Source of the DNA: Sesamum alatum
Lineage: Eukaryota > Streptophyta > Magnoliopsida > Lamiales > Pedaliaceae
NCBI GenBank assembly: GCA_034509735.1
Contig: JACGWO010000008.1
Coordinates: 14,891,864-14,955,863, forward strand
Reading direction: 5' to 3'
DNA: 64,000 bases
A model generated the notes under the pieces. That model saw nothing but the letters and a program-made list of their open reading frames with translations. It was not told where the DNA came from and ran no database searches. How positions within the stretch are numbered: the stretch's first letter is position 1; each line of letters opens with the position of its first letter. A program made the translations under genes and the position numbers. Below are positions 1-11,211 of the stretch, piece after piece.

Positions 1-489
1 TCGGTCATACAACTTGGAATACATTTTGGTATGGCTCATTTTTATTTGTAATGGCCCGTCAGATTATGAAGCCAAACCGCTCCAAAATATGCCAAAGGGC
101 GTTACGAATTTGTAGTACGGAAAGACCATTACAAAACCGCTACAAAGTTTTGACCGTTACAACGTTGCAATGGCTTTTGGGATGGCCTTTTCACTAAGTA
201 ACGACCACGTGAAATATGAGACCATTCGTTCTAGTTATCGTGTAAAAAACCTTTTAAAATTATAATACTACGTAGCCGGTCCAAAGGTCGTTCCAATTGG
301 TACGACCATTGTACGAAAACAATCTTTAGTTTCAAAAGGCATTCCAATAATGACTCAGCCTAACGGCTATATTTCAACGGCTATTTTTATCGCCCCAATA
401 ACCATTCCAACAGCCGGTCTGATTCACTAATCACTTAGTCTAACGCCCCAATAGCCATTCCAACACCCGGTCCAAATAGTCTTATATAT

Positions 490-490
490 T

Positions 491-525
<35 letters not shown>
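490..525. repeat. Compound microsatellite (TA)n(TG)n
   Basis: A run of TA repeats followed by TG repeats inside the 5' part of the CACTA element. The matching site in copy 2 (about 27760-27775) is only a few bases long, so the repeat expanded in copy 1 or shrank in copy 2 after the duplication. Confidence 0.9.
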
Positions 526-945
526 TGCTTGTTGTTTTTCATTTAATTTTATTTCTTCTAGAATTGATTAACCACATACACTCTCAATCTCTCTCTGATT
601 TTCGTTCATATACACTTGATTAGCTAGGATTGCATCATTTTAGGCTATTGATCTATTGAGTTGGTAGTGCAGGCAAAGCTTTAACCAATTTTTGTTAATT
701 AAAATGCAGTTTTCATAGTTTTCTTATTTTTTATGTTTGAATGTTAAATATTCTTAGTGGAAAGTAATAATTAAGTTATAGGTCAAAATATAATTATATA
801 TATTTATGTGTATATGTAGTGATCATCATGTTAAGAGAATTGAGGACATAGATGTATGAGAAGAACCTCCAGAAGAGGCCATATCTTACACTGGAGTTTG
901 AAAATAGTGTTAAAACCTTCATAAAATGGGTTAAGTGTTGGACAT

Positions 946-3900
946 ATGGATGGAGCAAAGATTAGGTGCTCATGTTTGAAGTAAAAAACGAAAGGTTTAA
1001 AACACCTGACGAGGTTAATTTTGACTTATGTATGCAAGGGTTTATGCCAGAATATTATAATTGGACATTGCATGGCTAGGAGATGGTGCAGGAGTACTTT
1101 GATGTTGTGATTGCTTTCCAGTGTAGGAGGAGCAAACCCAGCTGCTCAGGAGGAAGGTGGTTCGCACTTCGGTGATGAATAACAGATGGACTGGGCGCAG
1201 AGGATGGTTTCTGATGCAACCAACTCGGGTTATTTTTCTTCTTACCACGAGGGTGCTCCTAACGATGGTACGAGTTCCTGTCTTACTAGTGCTAGTCCAA
1301 GTTTGTGGTACGGCGGGGGACCCTATAATTATGTATCAGGATTGTCAGGCCATTTTATTTATGTAGTGCATGCTACTGACCAACGGTTTACCCAAGCTCA
1401 GTTGGCACCGATTGCTGGACTGGTGAACATCAAGGCCGAGAATAATTTTTCTGAGAGATGCTACGATTAGTTGTCCCAGTGGGCTGATCATATATTGCCC
1501 CGCGATCAAAACCTACCCACTGATTACTACAGTACGAAGAAGTTCATTAGGGATTTGGGTTTACTCGTTGAAAGATTGATGCGTGTAAAAATGATTGCAT
1601 GCTGTATTAGAAGGACGACATTGAATCGGACTACTGCATGTTTTTTGGAGACACTAGGTATAAATCGACCAGGGAGCGAGACCCCCGCCACTAGAAGTTC
1701 CCATATGCCCGTTCTTAGGTACCTACCTGCTTACTTCCTGATTGTACAGGTTGTATGCTTCGACGACGACTGTGGAGCACATGATGTGGCATGCCACACA
1801 TCAGATGGAAGAGGGCTCCATCTGTCATCCATCCGATGCAGAGGCTTGGAGGCATTTCGACTAGATATATCCTGATTTCACATTGGAGCCCCGTAATGTT
1901 AGGTTAGGACTGCGCACAGATATATTTGCATCGTACGTGTAATATGGTTGTACGTACTCATGTTGGCCATTATACTTGCACCGTAAAATCTCCCATCGAG
2001 GATGTGCATGAAGTTTAAGTATATGTTCCTCATTATGGTGATTCCTGGACTGTCTAATCTGAAGTGTCTGATCGATATGTACTTGCAGGCATCGGTCGAG
2101 GAGTTATTGCAATTATGGCATATGGGTGTACGGATGCAGGACAATGCAACGAACCAGGTATTCAAGATGCGTGCGGTGTTAATGTGGATCGTGAACGACC
2201 TACCCGCTTATGGGATGGCGTCTGGATGGAGTACCGCGGGTGTTATGGGTGTCCAGTTTGTATAAATGACATACAGGCATCCTATCTACAACATGATAGG
2301 TAGACATGTTATTTTGACTGCCACAGACAGTTTCTCCCCCAGGACCATCCACACCGCAGGAACAAGAAAGCCTTCACTAAAAATCTAGTGGAAAGGAAGG
2401 TTGTTGAGCGATCGAGGCTGATTGGAGAACAGATCCGCGATAGGGTTGCAGAGTTCAGTCCTGTAGTTGAATAATCATTGACACTCCCACCAGGCTATGA
2501 TAACGACCACAAGTGGTCGGAGAAAAGCATCTTATGAGATCTTTCATACTGGGCAACGCATCTGATACTGCACAACCTTGATGTCATGCACATTGAGAAG
2601 AATGTTTGACAACATATTCAACATCGAGATGGACATAAAGAAAAAAACGAAGGACAATCTGAATGCACTCAAGGACTTGAAAATCATATGTAATCGGCCG
2701 ATGCTTGAGGTGAACGAACGGAGACCGAGCGCTATGCCTAAGTGGTATACCCTAATGAAGGAGCAGAAGAGGAGGATTTGTGACTGGATTCATTGTTTGA
2801 GATTTTCTGATGCCTACGTATCTTACATTGCCCGTTGCATCGACATGACGGAGTTGAGGATGCACGACATTAAGAGCCACGATTGTCACCTATTCATGTA
2901 GAAATTGATCCCAATTACATTCCGTGAGATGCTTCATCATCATATGTGGAACCAATAACAGGAGGTGAGTCTGCTATTCCAGGACCTATGCTCGACCACG
3001 CTTGATCTCACCATGCTACAAGATTTGGAAGACAGTCTAGCCGTCATCATGTGTAACCTTGAGAAAATATTTCCTTCAGTCAACTCAATGGAGCACCTCG
3101 TTATTCACCTGTCATACGAGGTTCACTGGAAGGGCCAGCGCAATACAGGTGGATGTACCCATTTGAGAGGTTCCTCAATGATTTGAAGAAGAAGGTGAAG
3201 AACAAAGCACATGTTGAGGCTCCATTGTTGAGGCATACATTGTCGAAGAAGTTGGCTATTCACTTCCCTCTAATTTGAGCCGCATGTCCTTTGAAAACGA
3301 AGTAGGCCCAGTAGAAATGATGATCTCACAAGCAATGATGATAGAATCCAACGGTCTATTTTCGACCACCCTGGCCGAGCTTGTGGGACCTCAACGAAGA
3401 GATGGCTCAGCGGTTCAGAATGCCACATAATCAAGACGTATGTGTTGTGCAACTATAAAGTAGTCACACCATATTATAAGAAAGTATATACATATATGTG
3501 TAAATCTTGATTGTGATGTGCATTATTATTTTTATATATTAAACGAAATTTGCAAATTGGTCATTCTTGAATGAACTATACCAGCACCACCATTCAGAAT
3601 ACCCAATCATTGATCAACTTGTTGCAATTGATTTCAAGGACTTGTTCAAGTGTTGTGTAAGTTGATGAATTTTTGGGTAACTTGATTTGGTTCAGACATT
3701 CTCAACTCAAATAGTATATATATTAACTACAGGTTTATCTCGAATTGAACTACACGGACAAAAAGCTCCTGAAGTGTCACTATTGGGGTCCGAGCACAGA
3801 GGTAATGACATTCCCGTGTTACTTTCTGAATGGTTACAATTTCCACACTGAAGGTCACAATATCGAGAGTCAAGGATGAATTGTAGAGTGTGTGTCAAAA

Positions 3901-4435
3901 GCTCATTATATACAGACACAAATAGTGACTTCTATGGGATACTTAAAGAGATAATTTGGTTGGATTACCCACTTATTCCGAACTTGCACGTCGTTCTATT
4001 CAAGTGCCATTGGGTTGATCCGGTAAGAGGCATGAAGGTACACCCTCGTTATCCCCTCATTGATGTTAATTTGAATAAGTTGTACCAAAAAGATGAACCA
4101 TTCATACTGGTACAAAAAGCAGTACAAGTTTACTACACAGAGTATCCAAGCATGAAGAGAGATAAAGCAGATTGGATGGTCGTTAGCCAAACCAAGGCAT
4201 AGAGAGTAGTTGATGACTCTCGATAGATCGATGTTGCATATCAGTCGGAGGAAGTCAGATCTGTCCTCCGAGTTGCTATGGGCAGTCAGCTATACAACTT
4301 TTTGTTGATGTTTCTGTGGCACTTCGATAGGGAGTAGGAACATCCTATTCACCCCATGGTCACACCGATATTGAAAAAGATGAGGATGACGAATATAGCT
4401 TCGAGGACTACGAGATTGATGAAGATAACACTTGA
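946..4435 (+). pseudogene. CACTA tnp2-type transposase, degraded (copy 1)
   Basis: Decayed tnp2-family (DDE) transposase. From the start at 946 it shows the N-terminal transposase-associated region with a CKNERFKTPDEVNFDLCM-like stretch (about 985-1035), then the tnp2 core with KKFIRDLGL (about 1540), a block for GVRMQDNATNQ (about 2125) and NDLPAYGMASGWSTAGV (about 2195-2245), the region around DVMHIEKN (about 2580), a DUF4218-like part with HLVIHLSYEVHWK (about 3100), and a DUF4216-like part with VVLFKCHWVDPVRG and KLYQKDEPF (about 3985-4105). It ends in an acidic tail at 4435. An in-frame stop follows within 13 codons of the start, and stops and frameshifts recur, so no full protein can be made. 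Family assignment rests on known tnp2 domain order. Exon limits are uncertain. Confidence 0.85.
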
Positions 4436-4844
4436 GTATCTAGTGTTTTATAATGAAATATTTATGTTTATATTATTTTATGAATAAGATTTTTCTTAAA
4501 AAAATTAAACTTTGGAACAGCTGAAAATTTAAATAACTGTTACACTGGTATTCCAAACTATTATATATTTGGCGGGCTGACCAAATTTATTTTGGCGTCA
4601 GCTCAAATTTGAGGGGGAAAATTCAAAGTTTGGATCGACAAGTCATACAAGCCGTTCCAAATACGGGCCCACGATATTCGTTTGGTGAAAAAATTCAAAA
4701 ATTGGGGGGCGGGGGGTCCAATTTTTGTAAAAGGCCATTCCAAGGGTGGATCTAAAAGCCATTCCAACATATTAATATCCATAACCGTTAAGAAAGTCGT
4801 TGAAAAATGTATTTAAATTGCAAAACTTATGCTCCGTACGATAT

Positions 4845-5130
4845 CTTAAAATTTGTAAGCCGAATTCATACCAAACATAAACACATATAAGAATATGTCT
4901 ATTTGATCATATTTGACGATCTGCTTTAAAATCACATGGCCAGATTGAATGAGGCACCGATTTGAAGGACTAATCTTACGTTTCGGGTACGGTATATCGA
5001 CATCCGTGTGCCAAATTGGTACAAAACTTCATCGAATGTATTCTTTTGTAAGTTTGATCATATCTAATAGTTTGATTATACGATGCAATACAACAATATA
5101 AGATGATAGTTACATCAGTGTAGTACTAAC
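4845..5130 (+). promoter_or_regulatory. Conserved module between tnp2 and tnpA, likely tnpA promoter
   Basis: Non-coding stretch shared with 32080-32380 and, in diverged form, with 17660-17960 (reverse), 18857-19180, 19610-19930 and 54400-54600 (reverse). It has two related halves, each beginning with TACGATATC or a close variant, followed by a TTTGATCATAT-type stretch. In every CACTA element here it lies upstream of tnpA sequence. The promoter role is inferred from position and conservation only. Confidence 0.5.
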
Positions 5131-5163
5131 AATTGTGAATATACAAATGCATTTCATTCTTCT

Positions 5164-6273
5164 ATGCGCAACCATTATCCTCATCCTTGGGGATGTATAT
5201 CGTAGATTCCACAAAAGCATCCACTCTTCTGGTATGATAATCTGAAAGTAAGAATTGTTTAAATGTTTGATTACGTTTCCAAATCTCGATATAGATTTTT
5301 TGTTGACTATTTGAATTTGCAGTTTACTTACTGGTGGGATTGTGACAATGAATCAATGTTCAAGATTTTTAAATGGCAGGCCGGTAAGTTCCTGCAAAGT
5401 TGTAGACACCCGAGCTCAATTATCTCACCCGTTGTGGCTAGTCGATCAGATTTAACACCAACTACTGGAGTAACTAGGTGAGCACTGACTTCAAGGCAAC
5501 CTCGGCCAAGAATAAGGCCAACCGGGCGGCCAACTCGGTGGTAGCAGCTACCATTTACTGCACGGGATCATCCTCATTTGGCTAGCATAAGGTGAAGATG
5601 GTAAGTGTCTTTTTTTTATTTTAATAATTTTATCATTTGAAAAGACTTGCAAATTTTTTTTTGGTTCTTGGATAGGAAGTACAAATATGTTGCCCTATCA
5701 AGCAGATGGAAATGTTCTGCAGAGACACCGACGGGCAATAGAGCAGCCTCACGGCAAAGGAGGTCGTGGTAAGTAGTTTTATAGTTATTTTGTTTTTGTT
5801 TTGCATTCAAATTAGTCTATCTTCTTTTTACTAATACCCTAATCTGTTTTGCAAGAGACGTTCCAGAGGATGGTAGAGGAACAATAGACCAAGGCACCGA
5901 ATGATCAACAAGGTCCTCCATCATCTTCTCAATGCTCGGTGGCCATGACCAAGGAACAACAATGGATGTGGGCAGCGTGCAACTAGAATAGGGGCCGTGT
6001 ATTAAGTCTCGATTCCGAGGCCCACAACACGATTGTTATACCATCACAACCCAGCTGATAGCATAAATCAACATCGCCCCAACCCTCGCAATCGTGATGC
6101 CTAGACCTTGATGATTGGGCACGAGGCTCGAGGAGTTGCTGGAGTGTATGGTCTCCACATAGCCCGTCCCTCTGGCGCCCCAACCGTCCCACCCTCCAGC
6201 TGATCCCACGGTTCTCGACAACGAGGCACAAGGCGGTACGGACGCTGCCGACGGGGAGCCCGATCTATATTAG
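5164..6273 (+). pseudogene. CACTA tnpA-type protein gene, degraded (copy 1)
   Basis: Second gene of the element, of the plant En/Spm tnpA-like (Transposase_24-like) type. Four exons can be traced by comparison with the copies at 32416 and 50413. Exon 5164-5248 encodes HYPHPWGC. Exon 5323-5600 contains NKANRAAN and ends at a GTAAGT donor. Exon 5676-5768 encodes PIKQMEMF and also ends at GTAAGT. Exon 5856-6273 encodes ETFQRMVEEQ and, near the C-terminus, TRLEELLE in a leucine-rich segment. Stops occur in every exon, and the last acceptor is changed (GCAAG instead of GCAG). The usual first coding exon, rich in RG repeats, is absent. Known tnpA proteins bind the subterminal repeats; this copy is dead. 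Confidence 0.75.
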
Positions 6274-7013
6274 TGTTGTTTTTGCTTTTTTTTTTTAAAA
6301 GAAAAGTTCTATGTATGAAAATATGATTTTTAAAATAATATTTTCATTTTGTTAATTATATTATTACTATTTTCTTACTACATAATTTATTTAAAATATT
6401 TCACGTTTAAGAAATTCAAAAAAATATTTGCAGATAAAAACGTAAAGAAAGTATTATAATAATAAATATTATAATAATTATAAATAAAATATACAAGAAA
6501 TATAATAAATTTGTGACAGCTTGTGTAACAGTTTTTAGGGTGCGCTTTACCAGCACATAACCTGGAAACAATTACAAAAGCCGTTCTAATCGAATTACAA
6601 AGCCGTTTCAAATACCGTTGAAACAACCATTCCCAATTGAGATACAAAATGCTCATACAAAACTATTTAAAATATCAGTCCAAACAAAGGAAAAACAATC
6701 GCTCCACATTCCGGTACAACAACTATCACAAAAAGAGGTACATAGAACATACACAAAGGAGTCACAATATCCTTTACAATATGTGTTACCAATGATGTTA
6801 CAACATGAGGTACAAAAATCATTACAAATAATAAGTAAAGAACCATTTCAAAGAATGTTCAAAAGACCGTGTCAATAAAATAAAGAATTAAACCTATGTG
6901 TTACAATAGTTGTTCCAAAAATAGGTCCAATTATATTACATTGGCCGTCCCAAATGGAGTTACAACGTCAATTTCTACATCCGGTCAATCATTGTAATGG
7001 TTTACTCGGTCAC
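6274..7013. repeat. CACTA 3' subterminal repeat region (copy 1)
   Basis: AT-rich DNA to about 6520, then many closely spaced motifs of the form GCCGTTCCAA, GTTACAA and GGTACAAA in both orientations to about 7010. This matches 33535-34274 in copy 2. The open frame at 6618-6878 is a by-product of these repeats. Confidence 0.75.
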
Positions 7014-8149
7014 TATTTATCTAACAAAATTCTATCTTCGATATCATTGTTTATCTATACTAGATTCTACTTTCAAATTTTAGGATTAATTTTATATACA
7101 AAAAAAATCTTTTCAATTTATTTTAATCGTATATTATTTTTTTTTGTCACTAAACTTATACCAATCTCTTAGTATATCTCATACAGTAAATTTTTAGTTT
7201 TAATGAGGTGTAATCATTATTTTTTGCAATTTAGATATTCCACTAACATATCTTTTTGTATTTGTTTATTGGTTAATTAGTATTGATAAAGTAAATCTTT
7301 GAACTTCATTCAAATTAATTTTTTTTCTTTTTCTTAGTTTTTTTATAATTGAATTTGATTTTTACTCTTTTTTCGTTATTCAGGTTTGAAAAATCATAGG
7401 TCACTATTTTGTTTAAAATTTTATATTACAAACTATATTTTGTCATCTTCTCCCATATGAATATTTGTTTTCCTTAGTGAAACAATTTTGTGAATGTCGC
7501 TCTATCAAAATTTTAACATTAAACGTATAGTAACCTTCATACATTATTGTTATGCAAAAGAATGATTATACTTTATATATTGAATTTTTTCAATTTCAAT
7601 TTTTATTTATAATTATTTTAGATAACAAAGGATTCTCTATGCATGTATAATATGATAGTATATTTTTCATTAATGTAAAGGGTAATTTGATAGAGCGACG
7701 CTAGCTTCTTTATCTGATGCATTACCAAAGATTTTGTTTTATTCTTTTGCTATTTGATGTCCAATTTCACATCGCTTATGCATTTTTCTTTTTGTAGTTT
7801 AGTTAATCTTTTTTCTTCTTCTCTTAAATATAATTACAATGATGTATTCTTATATTTACTTCTTAAAAGTTTTATAATTTTATAATTTATTTATTTGCTC
7901 TTATTGTTTTGAGTATTTATGATTACTATTGCTTATCTAGTTGGGGTGACAGTTTTGGTCCTATACGAATTGATTTTCACAATTTAGTCCTGTAACATTA
8001 AAATTTTGGCAATTTTAGTATTTTTTCAGCCAATTTGAAAAAATTGCATGTGATTTGCAAATAACCCAATTAAATTGCAATGTTAGTCCTGTAACTTGGG
8101 GATTGGCATTTTTTGATCCTGCACGAATGGATTAATAGGACTAAATTTT
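7014..8149. other. AT-rich non-genic stretch
   Basis: No coding signal. The sequence matches 34507-35560 in copy 2 with scattered small indels. The part from about 7945 carries phrases such as GGTCCTATACGAATTG and TAGTCCTGTAACATT, which also occur in inverted form at 10480-10590, so an older inverted-repeat element probably lies here. The 9-bp target site of the Mutator-like element is 8141-8149. Confidence 0.6.
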
Positions 8150-10430
8150 GGCTAAACTCCAATTTACTCCCCTGTGTTTTCGCGAAATAGCTAAAAATCC
8201 CCTTTGTATTTTTTAAAAAGGAAAAAGGCACCCCTGTGTTTTAATAAATGCAGCACAAAACCCCAATTCCATTAGAAATTAATGAAAGGTGGGGTGCACA
8301 TGCTTGAAGTGCGTTTGGGCTTGACTTTTTGCATGTTTTGACCTTTTTTCTGTCATCAATTGACTAAAATGCCTCTATATTGTATCTAAAATACCATTGT
8401 CCAAATTGACCTTTTTTTTGCATTTCTTTTTGTTTCCTATCTCCTAAAAATTATAAATAGTTTTTTTTCTTAAATATATTTATATTAGTATCAAAATATC
8501 AAAAATATAGAAAAAATTAGACTAAATTTTATTTTTCAAATTGAGATATCTATATGAATATAAATGTTAGCAATTGTATAATTATAATTTATAAATTAAT
8601 TTAAATATTTTTAAATTATATTAAAAAAATATTGTAGACAAAATGGTTGATTAAGTACCTAATAATTAGGCCAAATTTTAATTTACCCCCCTGTGTTTTT
8701 GCAAAATAGCTAAAAATCCCCCTGTGTTTTGAAAATAGGCTAAACACCCCCTTATGTATTAGTAAATGCAACACAAAACCCCCCTTCCGTTAGAAACTAA
8801 CGAAAGGTGGTGTGCACGCGCCTGAAGTGCATTTGGGCATGATTTTTTTCGTGTTTTGACTTTTTTTTGTCCATAATTGATTAAAATACCCTTGTGTTGT
8901 ATATAAAATTACAATGGTCCAAATAGACTATTTTTGAAGGATTTTTTTTGCATTTTCATATATCCTAAAAGTATAAATAATTTTTTTTAATATATTTATA
9001 TTAAATACAAAAACAATACATTATCAAGTTTAATATACTAAATTTTAATTTTCAAATTTTAGTATCTACATGAATATAAATATTAAATAATTATAATAAT
9101 TCAATTTATAAATGAATTTAGATATATTTATTAATTTTATACCAAATATATATTGTACACCACATTAAAGTAAATATTTAATAATTATTATAATTATTTT
9201 TAATTAACTGAAATATATATTAATAAATATAATTAAATTAATTAAAATAAAATTTTTAAAAAAAAACTCGGCCTCGCCCTCTCGGTCGTCGCCCTCTTTC
9301 TTTTGCCGCGCACAGGAGGGCGACGGCGTCGCCCTCCTTTCTTTTACCTGGGCGACGTCGCTGTGGCCAGATTTGTTGGCGGGGGCGGGATTGGTGGGGG
9401 TGGGTGGGCGGTCGGGGTGGGGAAGAGGGGTGGCGGGCGGAGGAGGTGGGGGGTTGGGGAGGGGAGGGTCTTTTTTTTAAGTTCTATATATATATATAAA
9501 TGATAATTTATTTTTTATAATTTTATTTTTTTGTATATAAATATAAATTAAATAGTTATTATATAAACAAAAAAGATCCAACGGTTAGTAAAATAAGGAA
9601 TAATATATAATAAAAAGGGCATAACGGATCATATAACTAAAAAATTAATGCCGTCAAGTCAATTTAACGGAGTGGGGCGATTGAGCTACATTTAATAAAA
9701 CAGAAGGGGGCTTTTAGCCTATTTTCAAAACACGAAAAGGTGTTTAGCTGAGTTTTTAAAACACATGGGGGTTTTATGCAATTAAGCCTAATAATTATTA
9801 TAATTATTTGAAATTAGTCTTAATTAATTAAAATATATATTTAATAAATATAATTAAATTAACTAAAAATAGTTTTAAAAAAATGGGGGCGACGGTGCCT
9901 GGTTTGGACGACGACGTCTCCACCGTCGTTCAAACCAGCTTGATTGGGCGACGTCGCCAGACTAGCCGTCGCCCCCATCTGCGGCGGACGACGGTTGGGC
10001 GGGGTTGGGGCAGGGGTGGGGGTGGGAGTTTGGGTTTTCTTTTTTCTTTTTCTTTTTTTTGTTTTTAAATTTTTATATATAAATAAAATTTTATTTTTTA
10101 AAATTTCTAATTATTATATATAATATAAATTAAAATTTATTGAATCCAGACCCTTTAGATCTAACGGTTAAGATCAATTGATTAGATCTGACGGTTATTA
10201 TATGATCAAATGAGATCTAACGGTCATTAAAATAAAAGAGTAATATATAATAAAAAGGGCATAATGATCAACTAGAACAATGATTGATGGCGTTAAGTCA
10301 ATTTAACGGATAGGCGATTGAGCTATATTTAATAAAACAAAAGGGGATTTTTCGCCTATTTTTAAAACATAAGGGGGGGGGGGGTTTTAGTTGAGTTTCT
10401 AAAACACAGGGGGTTTTATGAAATTAAGCC
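8150..10430. mobile_element. Mutator-like element, outer, 9-bp target duplication
   Basis: The element starts GGCTAAACTCC and ends with the related inverted sequence (reverse complement GGCTTAATTTC). Longer terminal similarity includes the CCCTGTGTTTT motif on both sides. It is flanked by a perfect 9-bp direct repeat CTAAATTTT (8141-8149 and 10431-10439). Copy 2 at about 36870 has the uninterrupted site. Nine-bp target duplication and long inverted ends point to a Mutator-like element. No transposase is visible, so it is non-autonomous. A second element of the same family is nested at 8669-9788, and a GC-rich block lies at about 9880-10040. Confidence 0.85.
8669..9788. mobile_element. Mutator-like element nested in the 8150-10430 element
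   Basis: It begins GGCCAAATTTT and ends AATTAAGCC, with inverted ends containing CCCTGTGTTTT, and is flanked by a perfect 9-bp direct repeat TAATAATTA (8660-8668 and 9789-9797). The ends resemble those of the host element, so this is self-nesting within one family. The middle (about 9265-9470) is a GC-rich block with repeated GGCGACG/CGTCGCC palindromes in an otherwise AT-rich body. The open frame at 9303-9503 looks like compositional noise. Confidence 0.83.
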
Positions 10431-10439
10431 CTAAATTTT

Positions 10440-11204
10440 AAATTTAATTGGGTCATGTGCAGGTCACATGCATTTTGCAGTCAAACTGACCGAAAATGAC
10501 TAAAATTGCTAAAATTTTAAAGTTACAGGACTAAATTGTCAAAATCAGTTCTTGCAGGACCAAAAATGCCACCCCCTTAAATTACAAGATTAAAAATATA
10601 ATTTTCTCTTAATTATATATGTTATGATTGTACCATTTCAAATTTCTTATTATATATTTGTATTATGACCATATAAAATAGAAATATATATATATAGCTT
10701 TACTGTTCAATTAGTTTAAAATATTGTTAAATTTTTGTAGTATAACTAATGCTTTGTTAATTATTAGTTCCAGAATTTTTATTAAATGATCATTTGTATA
10801 ATTAAATGCTTTGTTTAAAATATTGTTAAATTTTTGTAGTATAATTTGATCATAATTTTTAGGAAAATTTGTATCACATGGTAATATGATAGTAATTTTA
10901 AAATAATTTATTTTAATACTAATATTTGTATTTTACTAAAAGTATAATTAATTGAATAAGAAAACATATATAAATTTTCTCAATGGGTAAAAATATTGTA
11001 ATATTCTATTTTTATTTTCAAAATATTTCATAAATAAACTTGGCCAAGAATTTTATATTGGGTTTTTGTATAAACAAATTTGGTCTATTGTATATAGTCA
11101 GATGGTTATTAATTCAAATATGATATACCGTTATGCAATTTAGAATTTATAAAAATACTATAGAATTTATAGATTCTTGTGCATAGCACAGGTTCATGCT
11201 AGCT
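10440..11204 (+). mobile_element. AT-rich flank and truncated Helitron 3' part
   Basis: 10440-10600 continues the flanking sequence interrupted at 8150. From about 10617 the sequence matches the 3' half of the neighbouring Helitron (about 12145-12674). It ends with a hairpin region GTGCATAGCAC and GGTTCATGCTAG at 11204, the CTAG-type end of plant Helitrons. No proper 5' end is seen. This stretch is also the uninterrupted counterpart of the LINE insertion site in copy 2 (37072-37086 and 40352-40366). Confidence 0.6.
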
Positions 11205-11211
11205 TACCCCT

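Larger units (their letters stand above)
1..7013 (+). mobile_element. CACTA (En/Spm-like) element, copy 1, right end lost
   Basis: Contains tnp2-like and tnpA-like pseudogenes on the + strand, flanked by dense arrays of short direct and inverted motifs of the GTTACAA, GTTCCAA and TTGGAAT type (about 1-480 and 6520-7000). Such arrays are the usual subterminal transposase-binding repeats of CACTA elements. The left terminus is outside the window; in copy 2 it is at about 27058. At 7013 the sequence jumps straight into flanking AT-rich DNA: about 232 bp present in copy 2 (34275-34506) are missing, so the right terminus is deleted and the element should be immobile. Confidence 0.8.

Noticed and set aside
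6618..6878. 86-codon open frame repeated at 33881-34144 in copy 2
   Set aside because: Made of CACTA subterminal repeats (GTTACAA, GTTCCAA). It is present in both copies only because the block was duplicated.
9303..9503. Arg/Gly-rich open frame of 66 codons
   Set aside because: Falls in a GC-rich palindromic block of a non-autonomous Mutator-like element, with no domain or conservation.
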